Source: Myxococcota bacterium
Lineage (GTDB): Bacteria; Myxococcota_A; UBA9160; PR03
Direction: 5' to 3'
Assembly (NCBI GenBank): GCA_025453505.1
Contig: JALOQG010000083.1
Location: 1 to 9,180, forward strand
DNA: 9,180 nucleotides
The notes under the pieces are model-generated. The model was not told the origin of the DNA. It did not search any database and saw nothing but the letters and a program-made list of their open reading frames with translations. Position numbers and translations under genes: made by a program. Every line of letters starts with the position of its first letter. Positions within the stretch are counted from its first letter, which is position 1. Shown here piece after piece: positions 1 through 8,990 of the stretch.

Positions 1-36
1 CGGCTTGAACTCGATCTCACCACCCATGCCGGCCAT
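1..36 (-). CDS. N-terminus of an unidentified leftward gene (partial)
   Basis: Reading leftward, an ATG at 36-34 opens a frame MAGMGGEIEFKP that runs off the window. An in-frame TGA lies nine codons upstream, so the gene must start at Met1 (36) or Met4 (27). The sequence AGTAGG sits directly against the first ATG but nine bases before the second, so Met4 may be the true start. It follows the bactofilin stop by about 35 bases on the same strand and is probably co-transcribed with it. Twelve residues are too few to assign a function. In some deltaproteobacteria bactofilin genes lie near chromosome-partition or ATP synthase genes, but nothing here proves either. Confidence 0.35.
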   Translation of the reverse strand, partial: MAGMGGEIEFKP

Positions 37-71
37 CCTACTACGGCGATGGCTCGTCTTGGGTCACTCTC

Positions 72-671
72 CTAGGGCAGCGCCTTCTTCTCGCCCGCGA
101 AGGGCGGCGCCGGCGCTGCGTTCTGCGTGGCGGCGGCCTGCGAGGCCTTGGCCTTCGCGCCCATCTCGATCCCGCCGTTGACGACCGCGCCTTCCTGCAC
201 GATCAGGCGCGGCGCCGAGACGTCGCCGTTGACGAGGCCGGTGGCCTGGATCTCGATGCGTTCGCTCGCAATCACGTTGCCCGTCACCTTGCCGACCACG
301 ACCACGGTCTTGGCGTGGACTTCGGCGGCGCAGGAACCGTTCGCGCCGATCGTGAGCTGGTTGTTCGGGAGGTCTACGCGACCTTCGATGTGACCCTCGA
401 TGACGAGGTCCTCATTGCCCGAGAGGTCGCCTTTGAGCGTGATCGACTTGCCAATGTTGGCCATGTTTCCTCCCGCAACTGCGGTCGATTGGATCGGCTT
501 GGGTTGAATCGGCGGCGGACTGGACACCGGTCCACTCCTTTCGGTGCCGCCTGCGGCGGCGATGGGAGCGCGTTGGCTCGACGGCTCGGGCACCGCCGGC
601 GCGGCCGGCTTCTGTGCCGACGTGTCGTCGGGCCCCGGCGTGTCCCTGCGGATTCGATCGAACAAGCTCAT
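72..671 (-). CDS. Bactofilin (polymer-forming cytoskeletal protein)
   Basis: Bactofilins assemble without nucleotide into filaments or patches that scaffold cell-shape, stalk, or chromosome-positioning machinery, usually at the inner face of the membrane. From the ATG at 671 the product is 199 residues. Residues 1-69 form a Pro/Ala/Ser-rich, apparently disordered leader. Residues about 73-172 are the DUF583/bactofilin core, with the short repeats of a right-handed beta-helix (GKSITLKGDLSGNEDLVIEG, then VEG/VVVVGKVTGNV-like turns and NGDVSAPRLIVQEGAVVNGG). Residues 173-199 are an Ala-rich tail ending in a basic EKKALP. The family is known to have disordered tails around the core. The start is uncertain: the ATG at 671 lacks a Shine-Dalgarno, whereas Met70 (464) has a good one, giving a 130-residue form. 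It lies downstream of tolC on the same strand. Family assignment is secure; the exact start and specific role are not. Confidence 0.9.
   Translation of the reverse strand: MSLFDRIRRDTPGPDDTSAQKPAAPAVPEPSSQRAPIAAAGGTERSGPVSSPPPIQPKPIQSTAVAGGNMANIGKSITLKGDLSGNEDLVIEGHIEGRVDLPNNQLTIGANGSCAAEVHAKTVVVVGKVTGNVIASERIEIQATGLVNGDVSAPRLIVQEGAVVNGGIEMGAKAKASQAAATQNAAPAPPFAGEKKALP
465..476 (-). promoter_or_regulatory. Internal Shine-Dalgarno before bactofilin Met70
   Basis: On the minus strand the bases just before the ATG at 464-462 read GGGAGGAAAC, a strong anti-SD match with four bases between GGAGG and the ATG. No comparable site precedes the upstream ATG at 671. The short product MANIGKSITLKG would begin exactly at the edge of the bactofilin core. 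This is either the real start or an internal start giving a second isoform. Confidence 0.5.
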
Positions 672-682
672 TGCAAACCCAT
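668..682 (-). other. Four-codon upstream ORF overlapping the bactofilin ATG
   Basis: The minus strand carries ATG GGT TTG CAA TGA (MGLQ-stop). Its TGA overlaps the bactofilin ATG at 671 as ATGA, the same junction style used throughout the plus-strand operon. No Shine-Dalgarno precedes it, so it may be chance. If translated, it could couple initiation to the long bactofilin form. Confidence 0.2.
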
Positions 683-703
683 GACGGTGGAAATGAGAAG
701 GCT

Positions 704-724
704 CCGGGCACGCGATGCGCCCGG
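704..724 (-). terminator. Hairpin in the tolC-bactofilin spacer, possible attenuator
   Basis: The arms CCGGGCGC and GTGCCCGG enclose a five-base loop (minus-strand reading). The pairing is complete in minus-strand RNA if one G-U wobble is allowed, but the plus-strand RNA would have an A-C mismatch, which fits a leftward transcript. The stem is followed by AGCCTTCTC rather than a clean U-run, so it is a weak terminator at best. It lies 19 bases past the tolC stop and could separate or stabilise the tolC and bactofilin messages. The rest of the 71-base spacer shows nothing recognisable apart from the short upstream ORF. Confidence 0.3.
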
Positions 725-742
725 CGCGACGGGCGGCGCAGT

Positions 743-2383
743 CTACCGCAGCGCCGCCGCCTCTTCGACGACGATCTGATGCCGGTCGAGGATCGTGCCC
801 TGCGCGCGATCGAGCTCGGTGATCGAGTTGTGATAGGTCTGCTGGGCGAGGATCTTCTGGCCCTGCGCGCGCACCAGATCCTCCTCGCGTTGCAGTACCT
901 CGAACGGAGTCGACTCGCCGAACTCGAGGCGCACGCGCTCGGCGCGCAGCTGTTCCTCCGCCGCCGCCTCGGCGCGCGTCGCGGCCTCGATGCCCTCGAC
1001 CGCCGAGCGCAGGTTGCGTGCCGCGCGGCGGATGTCGCTGACGATCGACTGCTCGAGACGGTCGTAGGCCGTCTCGGAGCGTCGCAGCTCGAGCTTCGCG
1101 CGATCGTGCAGGTTGCGCGCGGTGTTGTTGCCGAGCGGGATCGAGAGCACGCCGGCGATGCTGTAGTTCTGCGCGCCCGTGCTGTTGAAGAAGTTCCGGT
1201 CCGCATCGACGAAGTCGGTGCGGACGCCCGGCGGATCCGTGCACGGGACGCCGGCCGTGAAATCGACGCAGTCCGGATTGGTGCGGCCCGAGAGGCCCGC
1301 CTTGCCGTACGAGCCGACGAGGTCGAGCTGGGGCAGGCGGTCGTTGCTGGCGGCGGCCACCTCGATCTTGCGTCGCTCGATGTCCTTGCGCGCGACCGCC
1401 AGTTCGGGGAGCCGCGCCATGGCGTGCTCCGTCGCGGCCGCGGCGCTGACCTCGCGCACCGTGATCTCGCCGGCGCGATCGGTCGCCTCCACGTCGATCT
1501 CGGTTTCGGCCTCGAGGTACGGCCCGAGTACGAGATCGATCAGCCGGTCCTGCGTGTTGCGCGCGACCGCCGAGGCGCGGATCAGGTTGAACTCGCGGTC
1601 CGCGACGCCCGCTTCCGCCTGTACGACTTCCACCTTCGAGACGACGCCCACTTCGTACTGCGCTTGCGTCTGGTCGAGCAGCGCCTCGGCCGTCTCGAGG
1701 CTCTTCTGCGCGACGCGCTCGCCGTCCTGCGCGGCGATCAATCCCCAGTAGGCGTCCTCGGTGTTGCGCACGACGTCCATCAGGCGGCCGCGGAACTGCT
1801 CGCTCGAAAGGTCGACACCGATCCGGGACAACCGCACGAGCGTCCACGAATCGCTCCAGAACAGACCCCGGAGCAGCGGGATCTGGAGCGTCGCGACGTA
1901 GCTGGCGCGGAACTCGGGCGAGAGGACCGAGATGCGCGAGTTCGTGAAGACCTCGGAGCCCTGGTAGCCGACCTGGTACGAGCCGCCGAGCCACGGGATC
2001 TGGCCGCGCAGGCCCGCTTCGCCGCTGGACGTCTCCTGGGTCAGGAGCGTGTTGCCGAGGATCTGCGATGCGGTCGGGGTCTCGGCGCTCGAGTAGCCGC
2101 CCTCGCCGTAGAGCTGGGGATCGTAGGCGCCCCATGCAGCGCCGAGATCCTTCTCCGCGAGCTGGGGGTCGATGCGCAGCAGCTCGACGTCGAGGCTTCG
2201 GTCGATGGCGAGGTGCACCGCGTTCTCGAGCGAAAGCTCGAGCATGCCGTCGTGGATCGGCACGGTCAGCGTGCCGCGGCCGGGCGGCGGTGCGGGTGCG
2301 GCCGACTCCGGCTGCGCATGGGCCGTCGCGATCGCCGTCGCGGTGCCCCACGCGGCTAGCAGGCAAGCGACGTTTCGTCGCAT
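743..2383 (-). CDS. TolC-family outer membrane efflux protein
   Basis: The 546-residue product resembles the outer-membrane duct of tripartite efflux or type I secretion systems. Residues 1-23 are a Sec signal peptide with likely cleavage AHA|Q and no lipobox, so it is not an OprM-type lipoprotein. The mature part has the two-repeat TolC architecture. Repeat one begins LELSLENAVHLAIDRSLDVELL (about 49-69), with beta segments near 88-170 and coiled helices 190-290. Repeat two begins near 308, with beta segments near 349-417 (PQLDLVGSYG and NYSIAGVLSIPLGNN) and helices 425-535, including FGESTPFEVLQREEDLVRAQ. The loop at 363-400 is long and holds two cysteines (372, 381). The start at 2383 is supported by a purine-rich SD and by the signal peptide. 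No inner-membrane pump or adaptor gene is adjacent in the window, so substrate is unknown. It is the first gene of a leftward unit including the bactofilin. Confidence 0.92.
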   Translation of the reverse strand: MRRNVACLLAAWGTATAIATAHAQPESAAPAPPPGRGTLTVPIHDGMLELSLENAVHLAIDRSLDVELLRIDPQLAEKDLGAAWGAYDPQLYGEGGYSSAETPTASQILGNTLLTQETSSGEAGLRGQIPWLGGSYQVGYQGSEVFTNSRISVLSPEFRASYVATLQIPLLRGLFWSDSWTLVRLSRIGVDLSSEQFRGRLMDVVRNTEDAYWGLIAAQDGERVAQKSLETAEALLDQTQAQYEVGVVSKVEVVQAEAGVADREFNLIRASAVARNTQDRLIDLVLGPYLEAETEIDVEATDRAGEITVREVSAAAATEHAMARLPELAVARKDIERRKIEVAAASNDRLPQLDLVGSYGKAGLSGRTNPDCVDFTAGVPCTDPPGVRTDFVDADRNFFNSTGAQNYSIAGVLSIPLGNNTARNLHDRAKLELRRSETAYDRLEQSIVSDIRRAARNLRSAVEGIEAATRAEAAAEEQLRAERVRLEFGESTPFEVLQREEDLVRAQGQKILAQQTYHNSITELDRAQGTILDRHQIVVEEAAALR

Positions 2384-2388
2384 GCAGT

Positions 2389-2398
2389 CCCCCCTCTC
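2389..2398 (-). promoter_or_regulatory. Shine-Dalgarno of the tolC-family gene
   Basis: The minus strand reads GAGAGGGGGG, ending five bases before the ATG at 2383. This supports that start together with the signal peptide that begins there. Confidence 0.55.
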
Positions 2399-2419
2399 AT
2401 CGACCTCGGACGTGGGCGC

Positions 2420-2448
2420 ACCTTAGCCCGCCGACCGCTTCGGCCCAA
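2420..2448 (-). promoter_or_regulatory. Candidate sigma70-type promoter for the tolC-family gene
   Basis: On the minus strand TTGGGC (2448-2443) is separated by exactly 17 bases from TAAGGT (2425-2420). Each hexamer keeps the most conserved positions (TTG; TA and final T). The predicted start near 2413 gives a leader of about 30 bases that contains the SD. It is a match by eye only, in GC-rich DNA. Confidence 0.35.
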
Positions 2449-2466
2449 GGCGGGAATGGCTATCGT
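2439..2466 (+). promoter_or_regulatory. Weak candidate promoter for ispD, possibly leaderless
   Basis: TATCGT at 2461-2466 is the best -10-like hexamer before ispD. TTCGGC at 2439-2444 is a poor -35-like element 16 bases upstream. A start six to eight bases after the -10 would fall on or beside the A of the ispD ATG (2473). No SD is visible, which fits a leaderless message. It would overlap the opposite tolC promoter. The rest of the 2384-2472 spacer shows nothing else. Confidence 0.2.
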
Positions 2467-2472
2467 GCGAAC

Positions 2473-3168
2473 ATGCGCGTCGCAGCCCTCGTGCTCGCAG
2501 CGGGACGTGGCGAGCGGATGGGCGCAGCCGGGCCGAAGGCGCTCGTGTCGATCGCAGGACACCCGCTCGCGGTGCACGCAATCGAAGCCCTCGCGGCCTG
2601 TGATGCGATCCACCTCGTCGTTCCGGTGCTGCCCGCCGCTTCGCTCGATGCGCCCACGACGTGGGCGCTGTCGGCGCGCGCGCGCGCAAAGCTCGCCCCG
2701 TCCGTGGCCGGTGGGGCCGAGCGACAGGACTCGATGCAGGCGGGCCTCGCGGCGCTCCCCGCGGACGTCGGCCTGGTGGCGGTGCACGACGCCGCTCGTG
2801 TGCTGGTGCAGCCCGGCGACGTCGCGCGCGTGATCGCGGCGGCCGCACGCAGCGGGGCGGCGCTGCTCGCCGCTCCCGTCCGCGACACGCTCAAGCGGGT
2901 CCGGGAGGGACGCGTCGTGGCGACCGAGCCGCGCGAGTCGCTCTGGGCCGCGCAGACGCCGCAGGTGTTCCGCGTCGCGCTGCTGCGCGAGGCGCTCGAG
3001 AAGGCGCGCGCCGCCGGCTTCCAGGCCACCGACGACGCCCAGCTCGTCGAGCGGCTCGGCGCGCCCGTCGAGATCGTCGAGGGCGATCCCGGCAACGTGA
3101 AGATCACCTGGCCGGCGGATCTCGCGTTCGCCGCTGCGACGCTGCGCGAGCGGGAGGAAGCATCGTGA
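2473..3168 (+). CDS. ispD: 2-C-methyl-D-erythritol 4-phosphate cytidylyltransferase (IspD)
   Basis: IspD transfers CMP from CTP to methylerythritol 4-phosphate, the third step of the cytosolic MEP route to isoprenoid precursors. The 231-residue product is of normal length for the family. Its Rossmann-like nucleotidyltransferase signature is intact: LAAGRGERMG at 8-17 with Lys22, GGAERQDSMQAGL at 80-92, VHDAAR at 104-109 (Asp106, Arg109), RESLWAAQTPQVF at 154-166, TDDAQLVERLG at 186-196 and GDPGNVKITWPADLA at 204-218 (Lys210 matching the substrate-binding lysine). The usual HDAARP proline is Val110 here, a mild change. ATG 2473 is the only start that fits the family N-terminus; the open frame continues to 2068 only because the DNA is GC-rich. 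It is the first gene of the operon and overlaps ispF by four bases. No convincing SD precedes it. Confidence 0.96.
   Translation: MRVAALVLAAGRGERMGAAGPKALVSIAGHPLAVHAIEALAACDAIHLVVPVLPAASLDAPTTWALSARARAKLAPSVAGGAERQDSMQAGLAALPADVGLVAVHDAARVLVQPGDVARVIAAAARSGAALLAAPVRDTLKRVREGRVVATEPRESLWAAQTPQVFRVALLREALEKARAAGFQATDDAQLVERLGAPVEIVEGDPGNVKITWPADLAFAAATLREREEAS
2650..2687 (+). repeat. Perfect hairpin followed by a (GC)7 tract inside ispD
   Basis: The arms GCGCCCAC (2650-2657) and GTGGGCGC (2661-2668) are perfect inverted repeats around a three-base loop GAC. After five bases comes an uninterrupted GC dinucleotide run at 2674-2687. Both lie in codons for about residues 60-72 of IspD (PTTWALSARAR). 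The run is a possible slippage site, and the hairpin could affect the early ispD message. Either may simply reflect codon bias at very high GC. Confidence 0.4.
3152..3157 (+). promoter_or_regulatory. Shine-Dalgarno of ispF
   Basis: GGGAGG lies inside the last ispD codons, seven bases before the GTG at 3165. It fixes GTG as the ispF start; no in-frame ATG is near. Confidence 0.6.
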
Positions 3169-3656
3169 GCCGCATCCGGATCGGGCAGGGCGTCGACGCA
3201 CACCGCCTGGTGGCGGGCCCCGCGCTGCGTCTCGCGGGGGTCGAAGTCCCGTACGAGCGTGGGCTCGAGGGGCACTCCGACGGCGACGTCGTGCTGCACG
3301 CGGTGGCGAGCGCGCTGCTCGGAGCGCTCGGCGCCGGCGACCTCGGCTCGCACTTTCCGTCCTCGGATCCGCGCTGGAAGGGCGCGTCGAGCGACGTCTT
3401 CGTCGCGGCGGCGCTCGCGCTCGCGAAGCAGCGCGGCTTCTCGGTCGGCAACGTAGATGCCACGGTGATCGCGCAGATGCCGCGTCTCGCGCCGCACCGC
3501 GACGCGATGGTCGCCGGTCTGGCCGCCTGCCTCGGCATCGGGGTGGATCGCGTCAGCGTGAAGATCACCAGCACCGACGGACTCGGCGCGATCGGCCGCG
3601 GCGACGGCATCGCCGCGCAGGCGGTCGTGTTGCTGGAGGAGAGCGGCGGCGCATGA
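3165..3656 (+). CDS. ispF: 2-C-methyl-D-erythritol 2,4-cyclodiphosphate synthase (IspF)
   Basis: IspF cyclises CDP-methylerythritol 2-phosphate to methylerythritol 2,4-cyclodiphosphate with release of CMP, two steps after IspD. It normally works as a homotrimer. The 163-residue product is of typical length. The metal ligands are present in GQGVDAHRL (Asp11, His13) and GHSDGDVVLHA (His45), followed by the GDLGSHFP motif at 58-65 (Asp59) and the CMP-binding region KITSTDGLGAIGRGDGIAA near the C-terminus. The start is GTG within the GTGA overlap with the ispD stop, supported by a well-spaced SD. It also overlaps cysS by four bases (ATGA). IspD and IspF are separate genes here; some bacteria have an IspDF fusion, and this close pairing is the unfused equivalent. 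Confidence 0.96.
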   Translation: MSRIRIGQGVDAHRLVAGPALRLAGVEVPYERGLEGHSDGDVVLHAVASALLGALGAGDLGSHFPSSDPRWKGASSDVFVAAALALAKQRGFSVGNVDATVIAQMPRLAPHRDAMVAGLAACLGIGVDRVSVKITSTDGLGAIGRGDGIAAQAVVLLEESGGA

Positions 3657-5061
3657 GCGAGCTGATGCTCTACGACACGCGCACCCGCGCCAAGCTTCGC
3701 TTCGTGCCGCTCGAGCCCGGGCATGCGCGCGTCTACTCGTGCGGTCCGACCGTCTACGCGCCGCAGCACATCGGCAATCTGCGTCCGTACCTGTTCGCGG
3801 ACCTCCTCAAGCGCGCGCTGCTCGCGGAGGGCCTGCGCGTCACGCACGTGATCAACATCACCGACGTCGGCCACCTCGCGTCGGACGCCGACGTCGGCGA
3901 GGACAAGATGGAGCGCGCGGCCGCGAAGGCGGGCAAGTCCGCCGCCGAGATCGCGGCCTTCTACACCGCGCAATGGCAGAACGACCGCCGCCGCCTGCGC
4001 TGTCTCGAGGCCGAGGTCTATTGCAAGGCCACCGATCACATTCCGGAGCAGATCGAGCTGGCGCAGCGACTCGAGGCGCGGGGCTACACGTACCGGATCG
4101 ACGACGGGCTCTACTTCGACACCTCGAAGTTCCCGCGCTACGCGGAGCTGGCGCGGCTCGATCTCGCCGGCCAGGCGGCGGGCGCGCGGATCGGGGACGT
4201 CGCGGGCAAGCGCAATCCCCAGGACTTCGCGCTCTGGAAGTTCGCGGCGCCGGGCGTGCGCCGGCAGCAGGAATGGGATTCACCGTGGGGACGTGGTTTC
4301 CCGGGCTGGCATCTCGAGTGCTCGGCGATGAGCGTCCGCTATCTGGGCACCCGGTTCGACATCCACACCGGCGGCGTCGATCACATCTCCGTGCACCACA
4401 CCAACGAAGTCGCGCAAACGGAGGGCGCGTTCGGCGTCCACCCCTGGGTGAGCGTGTGGATGCACAACGAGTTCCTCGACCTCGGCGGTGAGAAGCTCTC
4501 GAAGTCGAAGGGACACACGCTGGTGCTCGACGACCTCGTCGAGCGCGGCTTCGAGCCGCTCGTCTACCGCTACTTCTTCCTGCAGGCGCACTACCGCCAG
4601 CACCAGGCCTTCTCGTTCGACGAGATGGCGGCGGCCGCGACGGGCTGGCGACGGCTGCTGCGCAGCGCCGCCTCGGTGCGCGAGGTGAGCGGCGAGCCGA
4701 CCCAGGCCGAGCACGACGCCGTCGCGGACCTGCGCTCCCGCTTCTGGGACGCCGTGCGCGACGACCTGAACGCGCCGAAGGCGCTCGCGGTCGCGTGGGA
4801 AGCCGCGCGCAGCACGCTCTCGCCCGCCGCGCGTCGCAGCCTGCTGCTCGATTTCGAGCGCTGGCTCGGACTCGGGCTCGACACCGAGGTGCCGCGCGAG
4901 GACGCCCGCGAGAGCGACCCGCGCATCGACGCGCTCGTCCTCGAACGGCAGGCGGCCCGAAAGGCGCGCGACTTCGCACGCGCCGACGCGATCCGCGCGC
5001 AGCTCGACGCCGAGGGCATCGAGATCGAGGACACGCGCGAGGGACCGGTCTGGAGGCGCCG

Positions 5062-5065
<4 letters not shown>
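3653..5065 (+). CDS. cysS: Cysteinyl-tRNA synthetase, non-canonical subtype
   Basis: This class I synthetase charges tRNA-Cys with cysteine in the cytosol. The 470-residue product has the catalytic HIGN (39-42, in PTVYAPQHIGNLRPY) and KLSKS (281-285) signatures. The expected zinc ligands are visible at Cys30, Cys223 (LECSAMS), His248 and Glu252 (VHHTNE). The C-terminal helical region ends with the usual ARKARDFARADAIRAQLDAEGIEIEDT motif. Several blocks differ from the E. coli type: NITDVGHLASDADVGEDKME replaces the NITDIDDKI region, and GGVDHISVHHTNEVAQTE replaces GGSDLMFPHHENEIAQS. This matches, from memory, a CysRS subgroup seen in candidate-phylum bacteria and other scattered lineages. The start is ATG in the ATGA overlap with ispF; GGAGGA lies 12 bases upstream, rather far. 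It overlaps uvrB by four bases. Confidence 0.96.
5052..5056 (+). promoter_or_regulatory. Shine-Dalgarno of uvrB
   Basis: GGAGG inside the last cysS codons lies five bases before GTG 5062, supporting that start over longer in-frame readings that would run back into cysS. Confidence 0.55.
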
Positions 5066-7085
<2,020 letters not shown>

Positions 7086-7089
<4 letters not shown>

Positions 7090-8990
7090 ACACCGACCTC
7101 GCCTCCGCGCTGCTCGCGCGCGTCGAGGGGCTGCCGACCGGCGCGGGCGTGTATCTCTTCAAGAACGCGCGCGGGCGCGTGCTCTACGCCGGCAAGGCGC
7201 AGAACCTTCGCAATCGCGTGCGCTCGTATCTGCGCGCCGGCGGCGACGGACGCCCGCGCATCCCGCAGATGGTCGCGCATGCCACCGACGTCGAGGTCGT
7301 CGTGACGCCGTCGGTCAAGGCGGCGCTGCTGCTCGAGAACGAGCTGATCAAGCGACACAAGCCGCCGTTCAACGTGCGGCTGCGCGACGACAAGCAGTAT
7401 CTCGGGTTGCGCATCGACCCGCGTGAGCCGTGGCCGCGGCCGACGCCGGTGCGGCGCTTCCGCGAAGACGGCGCTTCGTACTTCGGTCCCTACACGTCGA
7501 GCCTGTCGCTGCGCGACGCGATCTCGAACCTGCGCCGCATCTTCCCGCTGCGGTCGTGCTCCGATCCCGTCTTTCGCGACTACGCGCGCCGCGGCCGTCC
7601 GTGCATCGAGTACGAGATGAAGCGTTGCCTGGCGCCCTGCTGCGGTCTCGTCGACGCGGCGGGCTACGCGCAGCTCGTCGAAGGGACCGTGCTGTTCCTG
7701 CGCGGCCGCTCCGACGACCTGCTGAACGAACTCACCGCGTCGATGCAACGCGCGGCGGCCGAAGAGCGCTACGAGGACGCCGCGCGGCTGCGGGACCGCA
7801 TGGCGGCGGTCGAGCGCACGGTGGAGCGCCAGACGATCGTCGGCGAGCGCGCCGTCGATCGCGACGTCTTCGGCTGGGCGCGCCGCGGCGGCGAGGTCGA
7901 GATCGCGGTGCTGCACGTGCGCGCCGGGCGCGTGATCGGCCACACCGCGCACGCGTTCTCCGAGATCGTGCTCGACGACGCCGAGACGCTCGGCTCGTTC
8001 CTTGGGCAGTTCTATGCGGTGCCGGATCGGCCGGTGCCGGCGGAGGTCTGGACCGCGTTCGAGCCCGCCGACGCAGACGCGCTGGTCGAATGGCTCGGTG
8101 AGCGCGCGGGACGTCGCGTCGCGCTGCGCGTGCCGCAGCGCGGACCGGGCCGCGAGCTGCTCGCGATGGCGGAGGCGAACGCGACGCTGCGCCTCGGCCA
8201 GCGGCTCGACGCGCGCGAGAGTGTCGAAGCGGCGCTCGTCGAGCTGCAGGCGGAGCTCGGCCTCGCGCGGATCCCGCGCCGCATCGAGTGTTACGACGTC
8301 TCGACGCTCGGGGGCACGCTCGCGGTCGCGAGTCGCGTCGCGTTCGAAGCGGGGCAACCCGACAAGGACGGCTACCGGCGCTACCGCGTGCGCGAAGCCG
8401 TGGCGGGCGACGACTTCGCGTGTCTGCGCGAAGTGCTGGGCCGGCGCCTCGCGAAGATCGAGAGCGATCCGCTGCCGGACCTGCTGATCGTGGACGGCGG
8501 CAAGGGACAGCTCGGGGTCGCCGTCGCGGCGCTGCACGACGCGGGCGTCACGCTCGACGCGATCGGTCTCTCGAAGGAGCGCGCGCAGGAGGAGGGCGCC
8601 GCGAAGCGCGTGCGCCGCTCGGGCGGGCTCAAGGCCGAGCAGGTGCATCTGCCGCAGCGCAAGGATCCGCTGCTGCTGCCACCGCGCTCCGCGGCGCTGC
8701 TGCTGCTCCAACGCATCCGCGACGAGGCGCACCGCTTCGCGATCGAATACCAGCGCTCGCTGCGCCAGCGCGTGCACCTGACGTCGATCCTCGAGGAGAT
8801 CCCGGGCATCGGGCCGACGCGCCGGCGCGCGCTGCTGCGCGAACTCGGCTCGCTGCGCGCGGTGCGCGAGGCGACGCCCGAGCGGCTGGCGTCCGTGACC
8901 GGCATCTCGTCGGCAGATGCGGAGCGCATCCGGCGCTTCTTCGCGTCGCTGGAGGCGTCGCGGGACGCCGCGCTGCCGGCGTCTGCGTAG
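7086..8990 (+). CDS. uvrC: Excinuclease ABC subunit C (UvrC)
   Basis: UvrC makes both incisions, 3' and 5' of the lesion, in the UvrB-DNA complex. The 634-residue product is full length. The N-terminal GIY-YIG nuclease shows GVYLFKNARGRVLYAGKAQNL (21-41) and the catalytic Glu84 in LLLENELIK. The cysteine cluster Cys158, Cys173, Cys181, Cys185 matches the family's iron-sulfur site, with a slightly longer first spacing (14 residues) than in E. coli (11 by memory). A UVR motif at 211-248 binds UvrB. The RNase H-like nuclease keeps Asp404 (ECYDVS), Asp470 (LLIVDGGKGQL) and His549 (RDEAHRFAI). The C-terminal helix-hairpin-helix pair spans about 566-620 (EEIPGIGPTRRRALL, VTGISSADAERI). The start is GTG in the GTGA overlap with uvrB; GGGGGGA sits five bases upstream. 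The frame stays open far upstream inside uvrB, but that extension has no family similarity. Confidence 0.97.

Noticed and set aside
614..2359. Long rightward frame antisense to the tolC-family gene
   Set aside because: Arg/Ala/Leu/Asp-rich composition with no recognisable domain, exactly opposite a strong gene; a product of GC-rich codon bias.
72..2366. A single 764-codon leftward open frame covering bactofilin and continuing through the tolC region
   Set aside because: Only the last 199 codons look like protein of a known family. The upstream part is the Arg/Pro/Ala-rich low-complexity translation typical of a shadow frame and overlaps the well-supported tolC-family gene.
8299..8312. Loss of the common His after the first RNase H-like Asp in UvrC (YDVSTLGG rather than FDISH)
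   Set aside because: This position varies in the family; the catalytic Asp404, Asp470 and His549 remain, so no loss of function is implied.
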